Shown piece by piece: positions 18,212 through 25,427 of a stretch of 64,000 bases of DNA; positions within the stretch are counted from its first letter, which is position 1, and each line of letters starts with the position of its first letter. A program made the translations under genes and the position numbers. The notes below the pieces were generated by a model. That model had not been told where the DNA came from and did not search any database. It saw nothing but the letters and a program-made list of their open reading frames with translations. The DNA comes from Streptomyces buecherae (GTDB lineage Bacteria > Actinomycetota > Actinomycetes > Streptomycetales > Streptomycetaceae), in assembly GCF_014295035.1 (NCBI RefSeq), contig NZ_CP060404.1, positions 5,368,501 through 5,432,500 on the forward strand, written 5' to 3'.

Positions 18212-19561
18212 TCACCGCTGGAGTCCCAGCCGCCTCGGTCGCTGAACAAAACGGCCGCGAACAGCCTCGTACCCCTCCATGAAACTCGCCACCTCCGATG
18301 AGCCTGACCGTGCCGCAACCGCGCGCACAACGGTGCCCAGTTCGGTGAATGTGCGGGCCGATCCCGTTTGCCCCACGATCGCAAGCGCCTTCGAGGCGGA
18401 GCGCGCCCCCTGATCGATCTCGCCAGCCGCCACGTACGCGCGGGCGAGCCGGGCTAGGTACACCCCCCGGTCATTGCGGTAGACCTGGGGTAGCGCTCCC
18501 AACTCGTCCTCAAAGAGCCGTGCGGCGCGCAGCGGCTCACCGAGGGCGATCCAGCAACTCGCGCGCTGAATTTCGATATATGCAGGTGTGCAGTACGACG
18601 TGTCGAGCGTGGAATCTGCGCTGGTGTCAGCCGCATCCGAAGTAAGCTCGTGTGCCGCGTCAAAGCAAGCAAGGGCGGCCGTCGGGTTTCCCTGGAGTGC
18701 GTACGCTGTCGCTTCCTGTTGGATGGCAAGGGCCTTGATCGTAGGCGTCAGCCCGGAGATGCGCTGAGCCGCCCTGGCGAGCCCTACCGCCTGCCTGGCA
18801 AGTCCTGCGGCCCGCTGCGCGGTCGCTCGCGCCGCGGCCTGGTGACTCTTCCGGAACAGTACGTATGCCTGCATGTGATCGTCCGTCGCCTCTTGTGCCC
18901 ACTCCATGGAACGATCCGACCAGTAAGCCGCTGACTCGAAGTCGCCTAGATCTTGGTAAAGCCATCCAAGGAACTCGGCGACTCGGCTACCTGTCCGTAA
19001 GAGAGCTTGCCGGGGTGCCCCCGCAGCGCGCTCCAGTAGAGCTACGAGGTTCTGCGCGTAGTGTGCGGCTGCGGGGATGGCCTGATGGGCACCAAAGAAG
19101 TTGGCGCTTTCGTAGAGCTGGGGAAGCTGGCTTTCGATGAGCCTGACAACGAACTCATCGTCCTCATCCTCGTCCGGGTAGGCAGCCCATGCAGCAGTCG
19201 CGGATGTGGGCAACGACGACCAAGTGGCCGCGGCGCCCGGAGGCACGGGAACTGGCGCACTGCCGTCAGCGGCTTCCCAGTCCCGCATGCTGAGTCCGAG
19301 CATGTGGCCAGGGATGCGCAGGCCATCAGCCACGCGCTCGATAACGTCGATGTCCTTAATGGCCCGTCGTCCGGCCAAGACTTCGCCCACTCGGCTGGGG
19401 GTCATCTCGCAGCGGCGCGCTATCAGCGAGGGGTAGAACCCGCCCCGAGCTTTGGCCAACGCGAAGATCTTAGAGAAGTCACGCTTGGCGCAGGCGCTGA
19501 TCATCTCGTCATCAGCTAACAGACGGGCGGGAAGCTCTTGCGGCTGCTCGTACTTGGGCAT
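18212..19561 (-). CDS. XRE-type HTH regulator with C-terminal TPR-like helical domain
   Basis: 449 residues from ATG 19561; a longer open frame upstream has no coding character. HTH at about residues 35-75 (IARRCEMTPSRVGEVLAGRRAIKDIDVIERVADGL). The rest is helical with repeated patterns such as AAYWSDRSMEWAQEA, AARLFEDELGALPQVY and RLARAYVAAGEIDQGARSASKALAI, as in the many Streptomyces TPR regulators that bind a peptide or small ligand. A perfect palindrome lies 49 bp upstream, so autoregulation is likely. Third-position GC is lower than in the chromosomal block. Confidence 0.85.
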   Translation of the reverse strand: MPKYEQPQELPARLLADDEMISACAKRDFSKIFALAKARGGFYPSLIARRCEMTPSRVGEVLAGRRAIKDIDVIERVADGLRIPGHMLGLSMRDWEAADGSAPVPVPPGAAATWSSLPTSATAAWAAYPDEDEDDEFVVRLIESQLPQLYESANFFGAHQAIPAAAHYAQNLVALLERAAGAPRQALLRTGSRVAEFLGWLYQDLGDFESAAYWSDRSMEWAQEATDDHMQAYVLFRKSHQAAARATAQRAAGLARQAVGLARAAQRISGLTPTIKALAIQQEATAYALQGNPTAALACFDAAHELTSDAADTSADSTLDTSYCTPAYIEIQRASCWIALGEPLRAARLFEDELGALPQVYRNDRGVYLARLARAYVAAGEIDQGARSASKALAIVGQTGSARTFTELGTVVRAVAARSGSSEVASFMEGYEAVRGRFVQRPRRLGLQR

Positions 19562-19597
19562 ACGTGGCGCTCCGGGGCTGGCTAGCCGGGCTGCTCG

Positions 19598-19644
19598 GTT
19601 ACCGGCAATGTTACCCACCGTGGGTAACCGCGTTGGGCTAGTTA
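19598..19644. promoter_or_regulatory. operator cluster: palindrome GTTACCCACCGTGGGTAAC plus half-sites
   Basis: A perfect 19-bp palindrome at 19610-19628, with further GTTACC half-sites at about 19598 and 19639. It sits in the divergent gap between the HTH-TPR regulator and the rightward small genes, where a repressor could control both directions. Confidence 0.65.
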
Positions 19645-19739
19645 CCGCTGTTCGCCCGCTGCAACTCTGGTGGCACGAGGGCGCCCACGGCGGCCGAACC
19701 GCCGTAGGGCCTGAACCACCCCGGATGAGGCAGGTAGCC

Positions 19740-19826
19740 ATGAACAGGAGTAGGACGCGGCCCGACCGTTCTGCCCGAAGGCGCGGGACACAGGCGAAGT
19801 TGGCCTTCCCTGGCGGCTCCTCGTGA
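19740..19826 (+). CDS. possible 28-aa basic peptide
   Basis: ATG 19740 is preceded by GAGGCAGGT. The product is basic and Arg-rich (starts MNRSRTRPDRSARRRG) and its stop overlaps the GTG of the next gene (GTGA), which argues for translational coupling. No family is recognised. Confidence 0.4.
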   Translation: MNRSRTRPDRSARRRGTQAKLAFPGGSS

Positions 19827-20044
19827 GCGTCCGCGCCGGCGTCGTCATCCCCGAGGAGCGAGCGCCGGCCCCGAGGGTCGAGGCCGCGTGCACGGTCCCG
19901 GGGTGCGCAACGGCTGGTGGCTTCGAGGACCAGGCCGCGGCCGACGACTGGGCGGCCTGGCACGCGGGTCGGTACCCGGAACACACCCGCTTCCGCATCG
20001 AGACCACGCGAACCCAAATCGTGGTCGCCCACCCGCCCGACTGA
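19823..20044 (+). CDS. small hypothetical protein with Cys pair
   Basis: 73 residues from GTG 19823. Features are AACTVPGCATAGGF with two Cys, an Ala/Asp/Trp-rich helix (AAADDWAAWHAGRYPEHTRFR) and the ending TQIVVAHPPD. This resembles small Streptomyces proteins found in plasmids and integrative elements, but I cannot name a function. It is the first well-supported gene rightward from the palindromic operator. Confidence 0.6.
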   Translation: MSVRAGVVIPEERAPAPRVEAACTVPGCATAGGFEDQAAADDWAAWHAGRYPEHTRFRIETTRTQIVVAHPPD

Positions 20045-20178
20045 GCGCCTGGGCGCAGAGCTCCACCCCCGATAACTCCCGGCCTGAGTCGCCTATCCAT
20101 TCGGCCACCTCCAGGCCGGGACGGAGGGGGACCGGAAAACGGGCCAGTGGATTGGTGCCGGCTCCCCCTCCGTGATCT

Positions 20179-20249
20179 CCCGCCCCTCACAGGATGCGCA
20201 GCACGTGGCTCCCCCGCCCGCATGTGCCTCCTTCCCTGTGAGGGGCGGG
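20179..20249. repeat. perfect 15-bp inverted repeat
   Basis: CCCGCCCCTCACAGG (20179-20193) is matched by its exact reverse complement at 20235-20249, 41 bp apart. It lies in the gap before the gene starting at 20291 and could form a long hairpin in its leader or end the upstream transcript. Confidence 0.6.
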
Positions 20250-20290
20250 CCCCACCCGCCACGCCTTCTCTGTCAGTCAGGTGGATTCCC

Positions 20291-20887
20291 TTGTCTGAGA
20301 AGATTTCCCGCGATCTCCGCCGCATCAGTCAGCTATGTGCCGGCGGTGGCCGTGAGACCCATAGGGCGGTCTTTCACGAGCTTGCCGAGATCGTAGGAGC
20401 TCTGGCGGAAACTACTTTCTGGTCGAGCGTCCCCAGGGGAACGCAACGCCACCTCCGGGATTTCTGCGGCAAAGCCGTGACGGCACTGTCTGACGCGAGC
20501 GCTGATGCGGTGGGCCTGTACCTGCGACTGACCAGCGGTGCCCTGAATAGGGTGGCGGACCTCTACGACGAGTGGCGCTCTCCCGAGGAACTTGCTCACG
20601 CGCTCCGGTGCGTGGGGAACTTGCTCTTCTTCGGCAAGTCCGTAGAGCAGGCCCTAGAGGACACTCAGAGGCTTGTAGAGGATCTAGGGAAATACTGGCG
20701 GCGTGATTTTCCGGACGGTTTGCAGCGCCGACTCTATGACGCCTATCGCCTCGCGGAAGACGCGTGTACGAGTGGCGAGACGCCGGGACGCTTGATTCTG
20801 ATGGACATGGGAGAGGCGCTAAATTCTGCGGCAGATCATATTGCCCTCAGCCTCAGAGCGTCTAGAAGTCCCGATGACGCCCCGTAA
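20291..20887 (+). CDS. hypothetical helical protein
   Basis: 198 residues from TTG 20291, chosen because AGGTGG precedes it at 6 nt and because the upstream part of the frame is Pro/Cys-rich and non-coding in style. The product is helical: VFHELAEIVGALAETTFW, LRDFCGKAVTALSDASADAVGLYLRLTSG, LADAYRL-type segments, and a late MGEALNSAADHIALSL. No catalytic motif or membrane segment. Function unknown; it heads a run of overlapping small genes. Confidence 0.65.
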   Translation: MSEKISRDLRRISQLCAGGGRETHRAVFHELAEIVGALAETTFWSSVPRGTQRHLRDFCGKAVTALSDASADAVGLYLRLTSGALNRVADLYDEWRSPEELAHALRCVGNLLFFGKSVEQALEDTQRLVEDLGKYWRRDFPDGLQRRLYDAYRLAEDACTSGETPGRLILMDMGEALNSAADHIALSLRASRSPDDAP

Positions 20888-21071
20888 GGAAAAAGGCAAG
20901 AGCGAAGACGGGAACGCTCAGGGCCGCAGTTTTTGCGGCTTCTGCACGAGCCATCTCGAAGTTTGGTGTCCCGTGTGCTGGGGCTTCGAGGGCTGTGAGC
21001 ACTGCGGCCCCGAGACAAAGAAAGTGCCCTGCCCCTACTGCTCTGGGGGCGACATCACGCTTTTCAGGTAG
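20874..21071 (+). CDS. small Cys-rich (zinc-finger-like) protein
   Basis: 65 residues from ATG 20874, overlapping the previous gene by 14 bp. Four C-x2-C pairs: CGFC, CPVC, CEHC and CPYC, the layout of a double zinc ribbon or a DnaJ-type zinc centre. The first 20 residues are basic. It could bind nucleic acid or a protein partner. Confidence 0.65.
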   Translation: MTPRKEKGKSEDGNAQGRSFCGFCTSHLEVWCPVCWGFEGCEHCGPETKKVPCPYCSGGDITLFR

Positions 21072-21086
21072 ACGATTGGAAATCTC

Positions 21087-21170
21087 ATGGGGAACGCCAT
21101 TTTCGTGGTCCTGTCCCTCGCCCTCGTGATCGCCATACCGTGGGCCGCGGCCACCGGAAACCTCGGATAG
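21087..21170 (+). CDS. 27-aa single-helix membrane peptide
   Basis: ATG 21087. After MGN comes one hydrophobic segment, AIFVVLSLALVIAIPWAAA, then TGNLG. It lies in the run of coupled genes (16 bp after the previous stop, 14 bp before the next start). Too short for family assignment. Confidence 0.5.
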   Translation: MGNAIFVVLSLALVIAIPWAAATGNLG

Positions 21171-21184
21171 CACTAGGAGTTCTT

Positions 21185-21811
21185 GTGGTTGGCCTCGACT
21201 GGTCTCCACCTTCCGGCGATGGGATAAGCCTGCTCCCTATCGGGGAAGAGTGGGACGTGGTGCGGGCGCCCTTGGCAGTTGATGACCACATGATGGATGC
21301 GGGAATCACCGAAAGTTTCCTCATCATGGCCATCGAAGCCAATTACTGCGCCTGGTTGATACCCGCCGGGGCCGCAGCGTTGCGGCCGTACAGTTTCACG
21401 CGGCTCAGGCGCTACGTACAGGTGATCACCGAGGGATACGCGGCTATTCCGCATACGGACCGGAGGGAAGGCCCGGGGCCGCACTGGGTGCGGTCGCCCC
21501 GCTGGTCTTACCTCTCGGACACGTATGTGTGCCCTGCGGCGGATGTGTCATTGGATTTGGCGACGGCCACGCTTGACCTGGGCCCTGCTTCAACTCGCTG
21601 TCACTGCGGGGCTCCCGTCTATCCCGATGAGGCGGTCTGGGGCCCCAACCCGCTTGACCCGTACGGGCAGAGAAAGGCGATGCACCCGACCTGTGCGGGT
21701 CCGGGTATCGCGAATGATCTCCCTTCGGGCGTGCGCGTCCTTTCGAGTGCCCCCAGCGCCAGGCGCCGAGGGCAAGTTTGGCCGCCTGATGAAACGGATT
21801 GGGGAGCCTGA
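21185..21811 (+). CDS. hypothetical protein with Cys/His pair
   Basis: 208 residues from GTG 21185 behind AGGAG. It starts VGLDWSPPSGDGISLLPIGEEWDVVRAPLAV, a pattern seen in Streptomyces proteins of unknown role that resemble the N-terminal part of primase/polymerase-like proteins. A later CHCGAP and HPTCAG may bind zinc. The last base of its stop is the first base of the next gene's ATG. No function is claimed. Confidence 0.55.
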   Translation: MVGLDWSPPSGDGISLLPIGEEWDVVRAPLAVDDHMMDAGITESFLIMAIEANYCAWLIPAGAAALRPYSFTRLRRYVQVITEGYAAIPHTDRREGPGPHWVRSPRWSYLSDTYVCPAADVSLDLATATLDLGPASTRCHCGAPVYPDEAVWGPNPLDPYGQRKAMHPTCAGPGIANDLPSGVRVLSSAPSARRRGQVWPPDETDWGA

Positions 21812-22020
21812 TGGCCAGTAATCTCCGAAACGGCCTGCTGCGGTCTCAGTCCGGGCCGCCTGACCCCGACTCGTGCGAGACCTGCCGATTGCTGTGGAAG
21901 ACGCTGGACGGCAATAACAGCAAGGACTACGGGCTTGGTGTGGGAGCGGCATATGTTGCTCTCGCGCAGCACATCGAAAACAGTCACGCCGAGTACATCA
22001 GTGCTTGGGGAGAGGAGTAG
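21811..22020 (+). CDS. small hypothetical protein
   Basis: 69 residues from ATG 21811 (overlap TGATG). PDSCETCRLLWKTLDGNN carries a C-x2-C pair; AAYVALAQHIENSHAEYISAW is a helix with two His, so a one-site zinc motif (C-x2-C ... H-x-H type) is possible. Part of the coupled run. Confidence 0.55.
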   Translation: MASNLRNGLLRSQSGPPDPDSCETCRLLWKTLDGNNSKDYGLGVGAAYVALAQHIENSHAEYISAWGEE

Positions 22021-22025
22021 AGCCA

Positions 22026-22118
22026 ATGCCATCTGATGGTCGGGTGGTTATTTTCTGGGTTTTCTTTTTGGGGATGATTTTCGCCCTGGTGTACTCGCTG
22101 TCCAGTCTGGTGCTGTGA
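22026..22118 (+). CDS. 30-aa single-helix membrane peptide
   Basis: ATG 22026, 5 bp after the previous stop. MPSDGR is followed by one hydrophobic helix (VVIFWVFFLGMIFALVYSL). The stop overlaps the next ATG (TGATG). It is the second tiny membrane peptide in this run, a repeat pattern with 21087-21170. Confidence 0.55.
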   Translation: MPSDGRVVIFWVFFLGMIFALVYSLSSLVL

Positions 22119-22513
22119 TGGGCGAAGAGACGAGGGCCGCCGGAACTTCATCTGAGAGGTCAGAGCTCCTAAGCAGAGTGCTGGCACAGCTTCGGGCGGG
22201 CCTACGAAGACGGCTCCTGGCGGAGCTGCGCGAGGTCAGCCGGCATCTGCGCTTGGCTCCAGCGCCGGACAGCCCTCCCGAGAGGGCTGAGCGAGCCTTG
22301 GCACGCGTAGGCCCGGCCTTGGCGGTCGTGGAGATGCAGCCGGACGTGATGGCCGCGCTGGACCCCGAGGGGCGCCGGGCGCTGCGTAGAGCTCGCCTGC
22401 TGTGCGCGGCGCCCACCACGGAGCCCGTGGGGCTCGCACCGTACTTCCTGGCTTGTGCCGCGGATTTCGCCACGGAGGCTCTAGCGGGACCCTGGCAAAT
22501 CGAACCCGAATAG
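22118..22513 (+). CDS. hypothetical Arg/Leu-rich helical protein
   Basis: 131 residues from ATG 22118, overlapping the previous stop by one base. Strongly helical and Arg-rich: LLSRVLAQLRAGLRRRLLAELREVSRHLRLAP and RRALRRARLLCAAP. No domain recognised. The end lies 26 bp before the Nudix-like gene. Confidence 0.5.
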   Translation: MGEETRAAGTSSERSELLSRVLAQLRAGLRRRLLAELREVSRHLRLAPAPDSPPERAERALARVGPALAVVEMQPDVMAALDPEGRRALRRARLLCAAPTTEPVGLAPYFLACAADFATEALAGPWQIEPE

Positions 22514-22539
22514 TCGATGAGTGAAATCGATTGGAAACC

Positions 22540-23304
22540 ATGAACGTCACTGACAAGAACGAGCTTTTCGGCGAGGGGCTGTACCAGGGAGCCAGCATCC
22601 TCATTTTTGGGGGTCCGCTCGACTCCGTACTCATGGTGCGAGAGGCTAACGGCGACAAAAAGTGGTGCCTCCCCAGTAGTCCAATGCTCCCTGGGAAGAG
22701 CCCCGAGGGGTCTGCCGTGGCGCATCTGGCCGCGATTTCGGGCATCGAGAGCCGCGCGAGGCGTCTCCTCGTCACGGACCACCAGGCCGATGGCCGCGGC
22801 CTGGTGCACGTCTTCCATGGCACATATCTCGACCCTGACCATGAGAGCGCGCTCAAGCTGACGGAGGAGGGGAGGAAGGCGTACAGCGATATCGCGCTTA
22901 TCCCGCGACGCGATATCTACGCCAGTTGCACCGAACGAATCGCTATGCGAGTGGAACGAGCGATCCTGGCGAGGAACTACAAGGAGCCCGCCATTCTGCG
23001 CGATGGCACAGCACCTGTCGCAGGGTGGCACTACGACCTTGCAGCCGAGGCCCACGAATACTTCACGACGCCAGAGCGCCGGGCCGCCGAGGAAGCCGGT
23101 TACACGCTATTCAAGACCTTCGAATCCTGCGGCGTGCATCTGGGACCGATGAGCCTGGAGCCGGCGCCAGAAGACGCCGAGGACGACCGGCCCGAGTTTC
23201 TGATCTCACTGGGCAGCCTGGACGTACGTGACGCGCGGTCGCTCACCTTGCAACTCGAAGCGGTTCAGCAGGCCCGGAAGAGGAACCGCGCAGAGCGCGA
23301 GTAG
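22540..23304 (+). CDS. Nudix-fold protein with degenerate catalytic box
   Basis: 254 residues from ATG 22540. The N-terminal half has the Nudix pattern (ILIFGGPLDSVLMVREANGDKKWCLPSSP, then LPGKSPEGSAVAHLAAISGIESRARRLLVTDHQADGRGLVHVFHGTYL). The G-x5-E-x7-REUxEE box is reduced to GKSPEGSAVAHLAAISGI: the REUxEE residues that bind Mg2+ are gone. It is therefore probably a ligand-binding rather than hydrolytic domain. The C-terminal half (about residues 150-254) is a separate unrecognised domain with a Glu/Asp-rich centre. It closes the coupled run of small genes. Confidence 0.7.
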   Translation: MNVTDKNELFGEGLYQGASILIFGGPLDSVLMVREANGDKKWCLPSSPMLPGKSPEGSAVAHLAAISGIESRARRLLVTDHQADGRGLVHVFHGTYLDPDHESALKLTEEGRKAYSDIALIPRRDIYASCTERIAMRVERAILARNYKEPAILRDGTAPVAGWHYDLAAEAHEYFTTPERRAAEEAGYTLFKTFESCGVHLGPMSLEPAPEDAEDDRPEFLISLGSLDVRDARSLTLQLEAVQQARKRNRAERE

Positions 23305-23361
23305 ACCGCAATCACCTCCCACCCCTAACTTTCGGAAGAAAGCTCCGAGAAAGCGGCCACC

Positions 23362-24228
23362 GTGGCAGATGAGTTAGTAGTCGTCTCATGGAACGTCAAG
23401 AACAACGGCGGCTTGAACGGCGGAGATGTGATCAGCATCCTCCAGAAACTCAAGCCGGACATTCTATTCCGCCAAGGGTTCTCCGAAGTGACGCATGCCG
23501 GGAAGATCGGCCTGCATGGCGCCGGCACCCTGCTCGGCATGACGCCTTTCAGCACCGAGCCGAAGAAGGGGCGTAGCCAAAACCCTGTCGGGGTCCTGGT
23601 GAACCCGTCCATCTTCGAAGTGCACGCAGAGGTGGAGCACGACTTGCCTTGGAGGCCGATCCTTCAAGTCAAGGGAACCTTTGTCGGCGGTACACGCCCC
23701 CTCAGCCTGCTATCCGCACACCTGACGCACTTCGACCCGAGCATCCGGCAAACGGAAGCTCTGCGAATCACAACCGTGGCCGACCACTGCCAATCTGCCC
23801 TGGTGGGTATGGATGCCAATTCGTACCCTCATCGATACCGGGACGAGGTGGCAGAGCCTATCGACTGGGGATTTGCCGCCGATCCAGTCCACTACATGCA
23901 CCGAACCATTCCCGGACCAGATGGCGAACGCATTTCTGATATGCGTCCGAGTGAAATCCTCACCGGCGGCAAGGCCATCTTCACGGACTTGGCTCACTAC
24001 GCCGGCACGAGCCTGGACCAACCCGATGCCCTCAAACCCACAAGCAACCTGTGGCGAGACGACCAAGGGCCGCGCCAGCGTACCGATTGGCTGCTAGCCA
24101 CTTCTGACGTGGCATCCGCACTGCAAAGCGTCGAGGTGGTTGACGGCGCCGACGTGGCGCGCCTGAGCGATCACGCTCTCTTGGTCGCGCGCTTCGGCCT
24201 CGCTGAACTTCGCTACATCTTCGCGTAA
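23362..24228 (+). CDS. endonuclease/exonuclease/phosphatase family protein
   Basis: 288 residues from GTG 23362. EEP motifs in order: VVSWNVKNNGG, DILFRQGFSE, LLSAHLTHFDP, VGMDANSYP, RTDWLLATSD and LSDHALLVARF, matching the metal-dependent DNase I / phosphodiesterase fold. The usual metal-binding Glu (QE-type motif) is replaced by Gly in RQGF, although a Glu lies two residues further on. Cleavage activity is therefore plausible but uncertain. It is followed by a hairpin terminator. Confidence 0.75.
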   Translation: MADELVVVSWNVKNNGGLNGGDVISILQKLKPDILFRQGFSEVTHAGKIGLHGAGTLLGMTPFSTEPKKGRSQNPVGVLVNPSIFEVHAEVEHDLPWRPILQVKGTFVGGTRPLSLLSAHLTHFDPSIRQTEALRITTVADHCQSALVGMDANSYPHRYRDEVAEPIDWGFAADPVHYMHRTIPGPDGERISDMRPSEILTGGKAIFTDLAHYAGTSLDQPDALKPTSNLWRDDQGPRQRTDWLLATSDVASALQSVEVVDGADVARLSDHALLVARFGLAELRYIFA

Positions 24229-24298
24229 GGCCGGCGAGCAGAGCCTTACCCCATGGCGACCGTTTCGGGTCAGGGTCGCACTGCACCACCCCAGAACT

Positions 24299-24341
24299 CC
24301 CGCTGCCGCGGAACCACTCGGGAGGGCACCGCGGCAGCGGG
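24299..24341. terminator. terminator hairpin after EEP gene
   Basis: A perfect 13-bp inverted repeat, CCCGCTGCCGCGG / CCGCGGCAGCGGG (24299-24311, 24329-24341), 70 bp after the stop. Confidence 0.7.
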
Positions 24342-24437
24342 TTGGCGAGCACAGGCACAAAGCGGCTCGCAGGACAACGAGAATCGGGGCACACGAACGC
24401 GTCAACTGCCCCCGTAGAGAGGGGAGGAGGTGAGACC

Positions 24438-24542
24438 ATGGCCGGTAGGGACGAGGTGAACGGGTATGACGTGTATGAGAACGAGATCGTCACACCCGCT
24501 GAGCCAGAGCCAGAAGAAGAGGGCGAGGGCGACGATGGCTAA
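24438..24542 (+). CDS. 34-aa acidic peptide
   Basis: ATG 24438 has a very strong ribosome site (GGGGAGGAGGTGAG). The peptide begins MAGRDEVNGYDVYENEI and ends in an acidic, Pro/Glu-rich tail (EPEPEEEGEGDDG). No signal peptide. It overlaps the next gene by 8 bp. The strong site and coupling suggest a genuinely made, abundant peptide; a modified-peptide precursor or a partner of the basic 57-aa protein are both possible. Confidence 0.6.
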   Translation: MAGRDEVNGYDVYENEIVTPAEPEPEEEGEGDDG

Positions 24543-24708
24543 GAAGCCCTGGACAGGGATCGGTCCGTACATCAAGCGCGACCTACCGGAGCGCGCTCCT
24601 GCATCGAAGTGGTGCGGGAAGCACGGCCAGGAGCGCACGCGCCTGGTGGCGCGAGCCCAATGGGTCTGCTTGGACTGCGTACGAGAGGCCGCCCGACCGG
24701 CGGCCTAG
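24535..24708 (+). CDS. 57-aa basic protein with Cys/His motif
   Basis: ATG 24535 overlaps the acidic peptide gene. MAKKPWTGIGPYIKRDLPER is followed by WCGKHGQERTRLVARAQWVCLDCVREA: C-x2-H ... C-x2-C, a single zinc-binding finger. Net positive charge, complementary to the acidic neighbour. Function unknown. Confidence 0.6.
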   Translation: MAKKPWTGIGPYIKRDLPERAPASKWCGKHGQERTRLVARAQWVCLDCVREAARPAA

Positions 24709-24715
24709 GGAACCG

Positions 24716-24744
24716 GAGGCCCCCCGCGGCAAGCAGGGGGCCTC
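24716..24744. terminator. hairpin after the 57-aa protein gene
   Basis: GAGGCCCCC and GGGGGCCTC form a perfect stem immediately after the stop at 24708. Another GC-rich hairpin follows at about 24822-24862 (GGCCCTCGACCC / GGGTCGCGGGCC). Confidence 0.7.
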
Positions 24745-24882
24745 TGGCAGCTTGCCCCTGTCTCTACGCCCACCTTTGGTGGGCGACAGACCCTGCGGCC
24801 CTCTGGGCCGACTCTGAGGGGCAACAGACAGGCCCTCGACCCTTTGGGGGGTCGCGGGCCTGTGAGTGAGCGAGACTCGACT

Positions 24883-24908
24883 TTCCCCGGCCTGGCGGGG
24901 CCGGGGAA
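24883..24908. terminator. GC-rich hairpin TTCCCCGGCC/GGCCGGGGAA
   Basis: A perfect 10-bp stem with a 6-nt loop. With the hairpins at 24716 and 24930 it forms a stack separating the island genes from the phage control region. Confidence 0.6.
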
Positions 24909-24929
24909 GACTGAGAAGAGAGTCTTTCT

Positions 24930-24954
24930 GGCGGGGGATATTATTTCCCCCGCC
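24930..24954. terminator. hairpin with AT-rich loop at phage left edge
   Basis: GGCGGGGGA and TCCCCCGCC form a perfect 9-bp stem around TATTATT, followed by ATTAATTATG. AT-rich sequence starts here, in contrast to the GC-rich left side. It is probably the terminator of the leftward gene at 25071-25427, or a boundary structure of the prophage. Confidence 0.55.
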
Positions 24955-24960
24955 ATTAAT

Positions 24961-25048
24961 TATGTACGTGTCCTCTGGCATGCGCTGGGACACAATGTGT
25001 CCGAGGCCACAGAAACTCTTCTTCTCTTCATCGTGAGGGTATGAGGAG
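24961..25048. promoter_or_regulatory. phage operator-like cluster
   Basis: Three elements lie together: TATGTACGTGTCCTC (24961-24975), also found at 60218-60232; the perfect palindrome GGACACAATGTGTCC (24988-25002); and an inverted repeat CTCTTCAT-N9-ATGAGGAG (25024-25048) whose near-identical twin is at 25752-25776. The cluster lies at the 3' end of the leftward regulator gene. Confidence 0.6.
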
Positions 25049-25070
25049 TTTTCAGCGCTCGACAGAGGTG

Positions 25071-25427
25071 CTAGGAGGCCGACACGTGTTCGTCGGCAGC
25101 GGAGCAAGGCCCAGTCAGCCGCAGCACGCGCCCGCACCTACCAAAGATCGCGTTCTCAGGGCACCTTGCGAGGTGGATGGCACCCAACTTGCGTAGCTCG
25201 CCCGCCAGCTCGGCCGCGGCGACCTGGATGGCGGGCAAAGCTTCCTGGTCCACAGCGCGGGCGAAACCGCGATACGTGGCGTTGAGCTGCGGGTATCGCA
25301 GCGTCCACGCAACGCTAGCCCGAGAGAGCCGGAGCAGGTTGGCCACGCCATCTGGTGTCAGCTCGTGGATGGCCGTCAGAGCCTCAGCGAGCTCGACGGC
25401 ATTCATTTTCCTGTAGTCCGTGGACAC
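25071..25427 (-). CDS. possible small HTH regulator of the phage control region
   Basis: 118 residues from GTG 25427 behind AGGGGAGAC. LTPDGVANLLRLSRASVAWTLRYPQLNATY looks like a helix-turn-helix (helix, turn at RLS, recognition helix). The C-terminal half has Cys/His in HLARCPENAIFGRCGRV and LTGPCSAADEHVS, possibly zinc-binding. It is transcribed leftward, opposite to all early genes, and is flanked by repeat families, the position expected of an immunity or Cro-type regulator. No family match is recalled, so the role is inferred from context. Confidence 0.55.
   Translation of the reverse strand: MSTDYRKMNAVELAEALTAIHELTPDGVANLLRLSRASVAWTLRYPQLNATYRGFARAVDQEALPAIQVAAAELAGELRKLGAIHLARCPENAIFGRCGRVLRLTGPCSAADEHVSAS

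Noticed and set aside
20060..20125. tRNA-like stretch on the minus strand (GAGGTGGCCGAATGGATAGG followed by a 5-bp stem and 7-nt loop)
   Set aside because: D-arm and an anticodon-like stem can be drawn, but the base before the anticodon is G rather than T, there is no T-arm (GGTTCGA-type) and no acceptor pairing. Not a functional tRNA.
17374..24280. GGGTCGCACTG at about 17374 and 24267 as attachment-site direct repeat of the island
   Set aside because: Only 11 bp of GC-rich sequence, with no tRNA or integrase at either side. Chance matches of this size between two GC-rich gaps are not rare.
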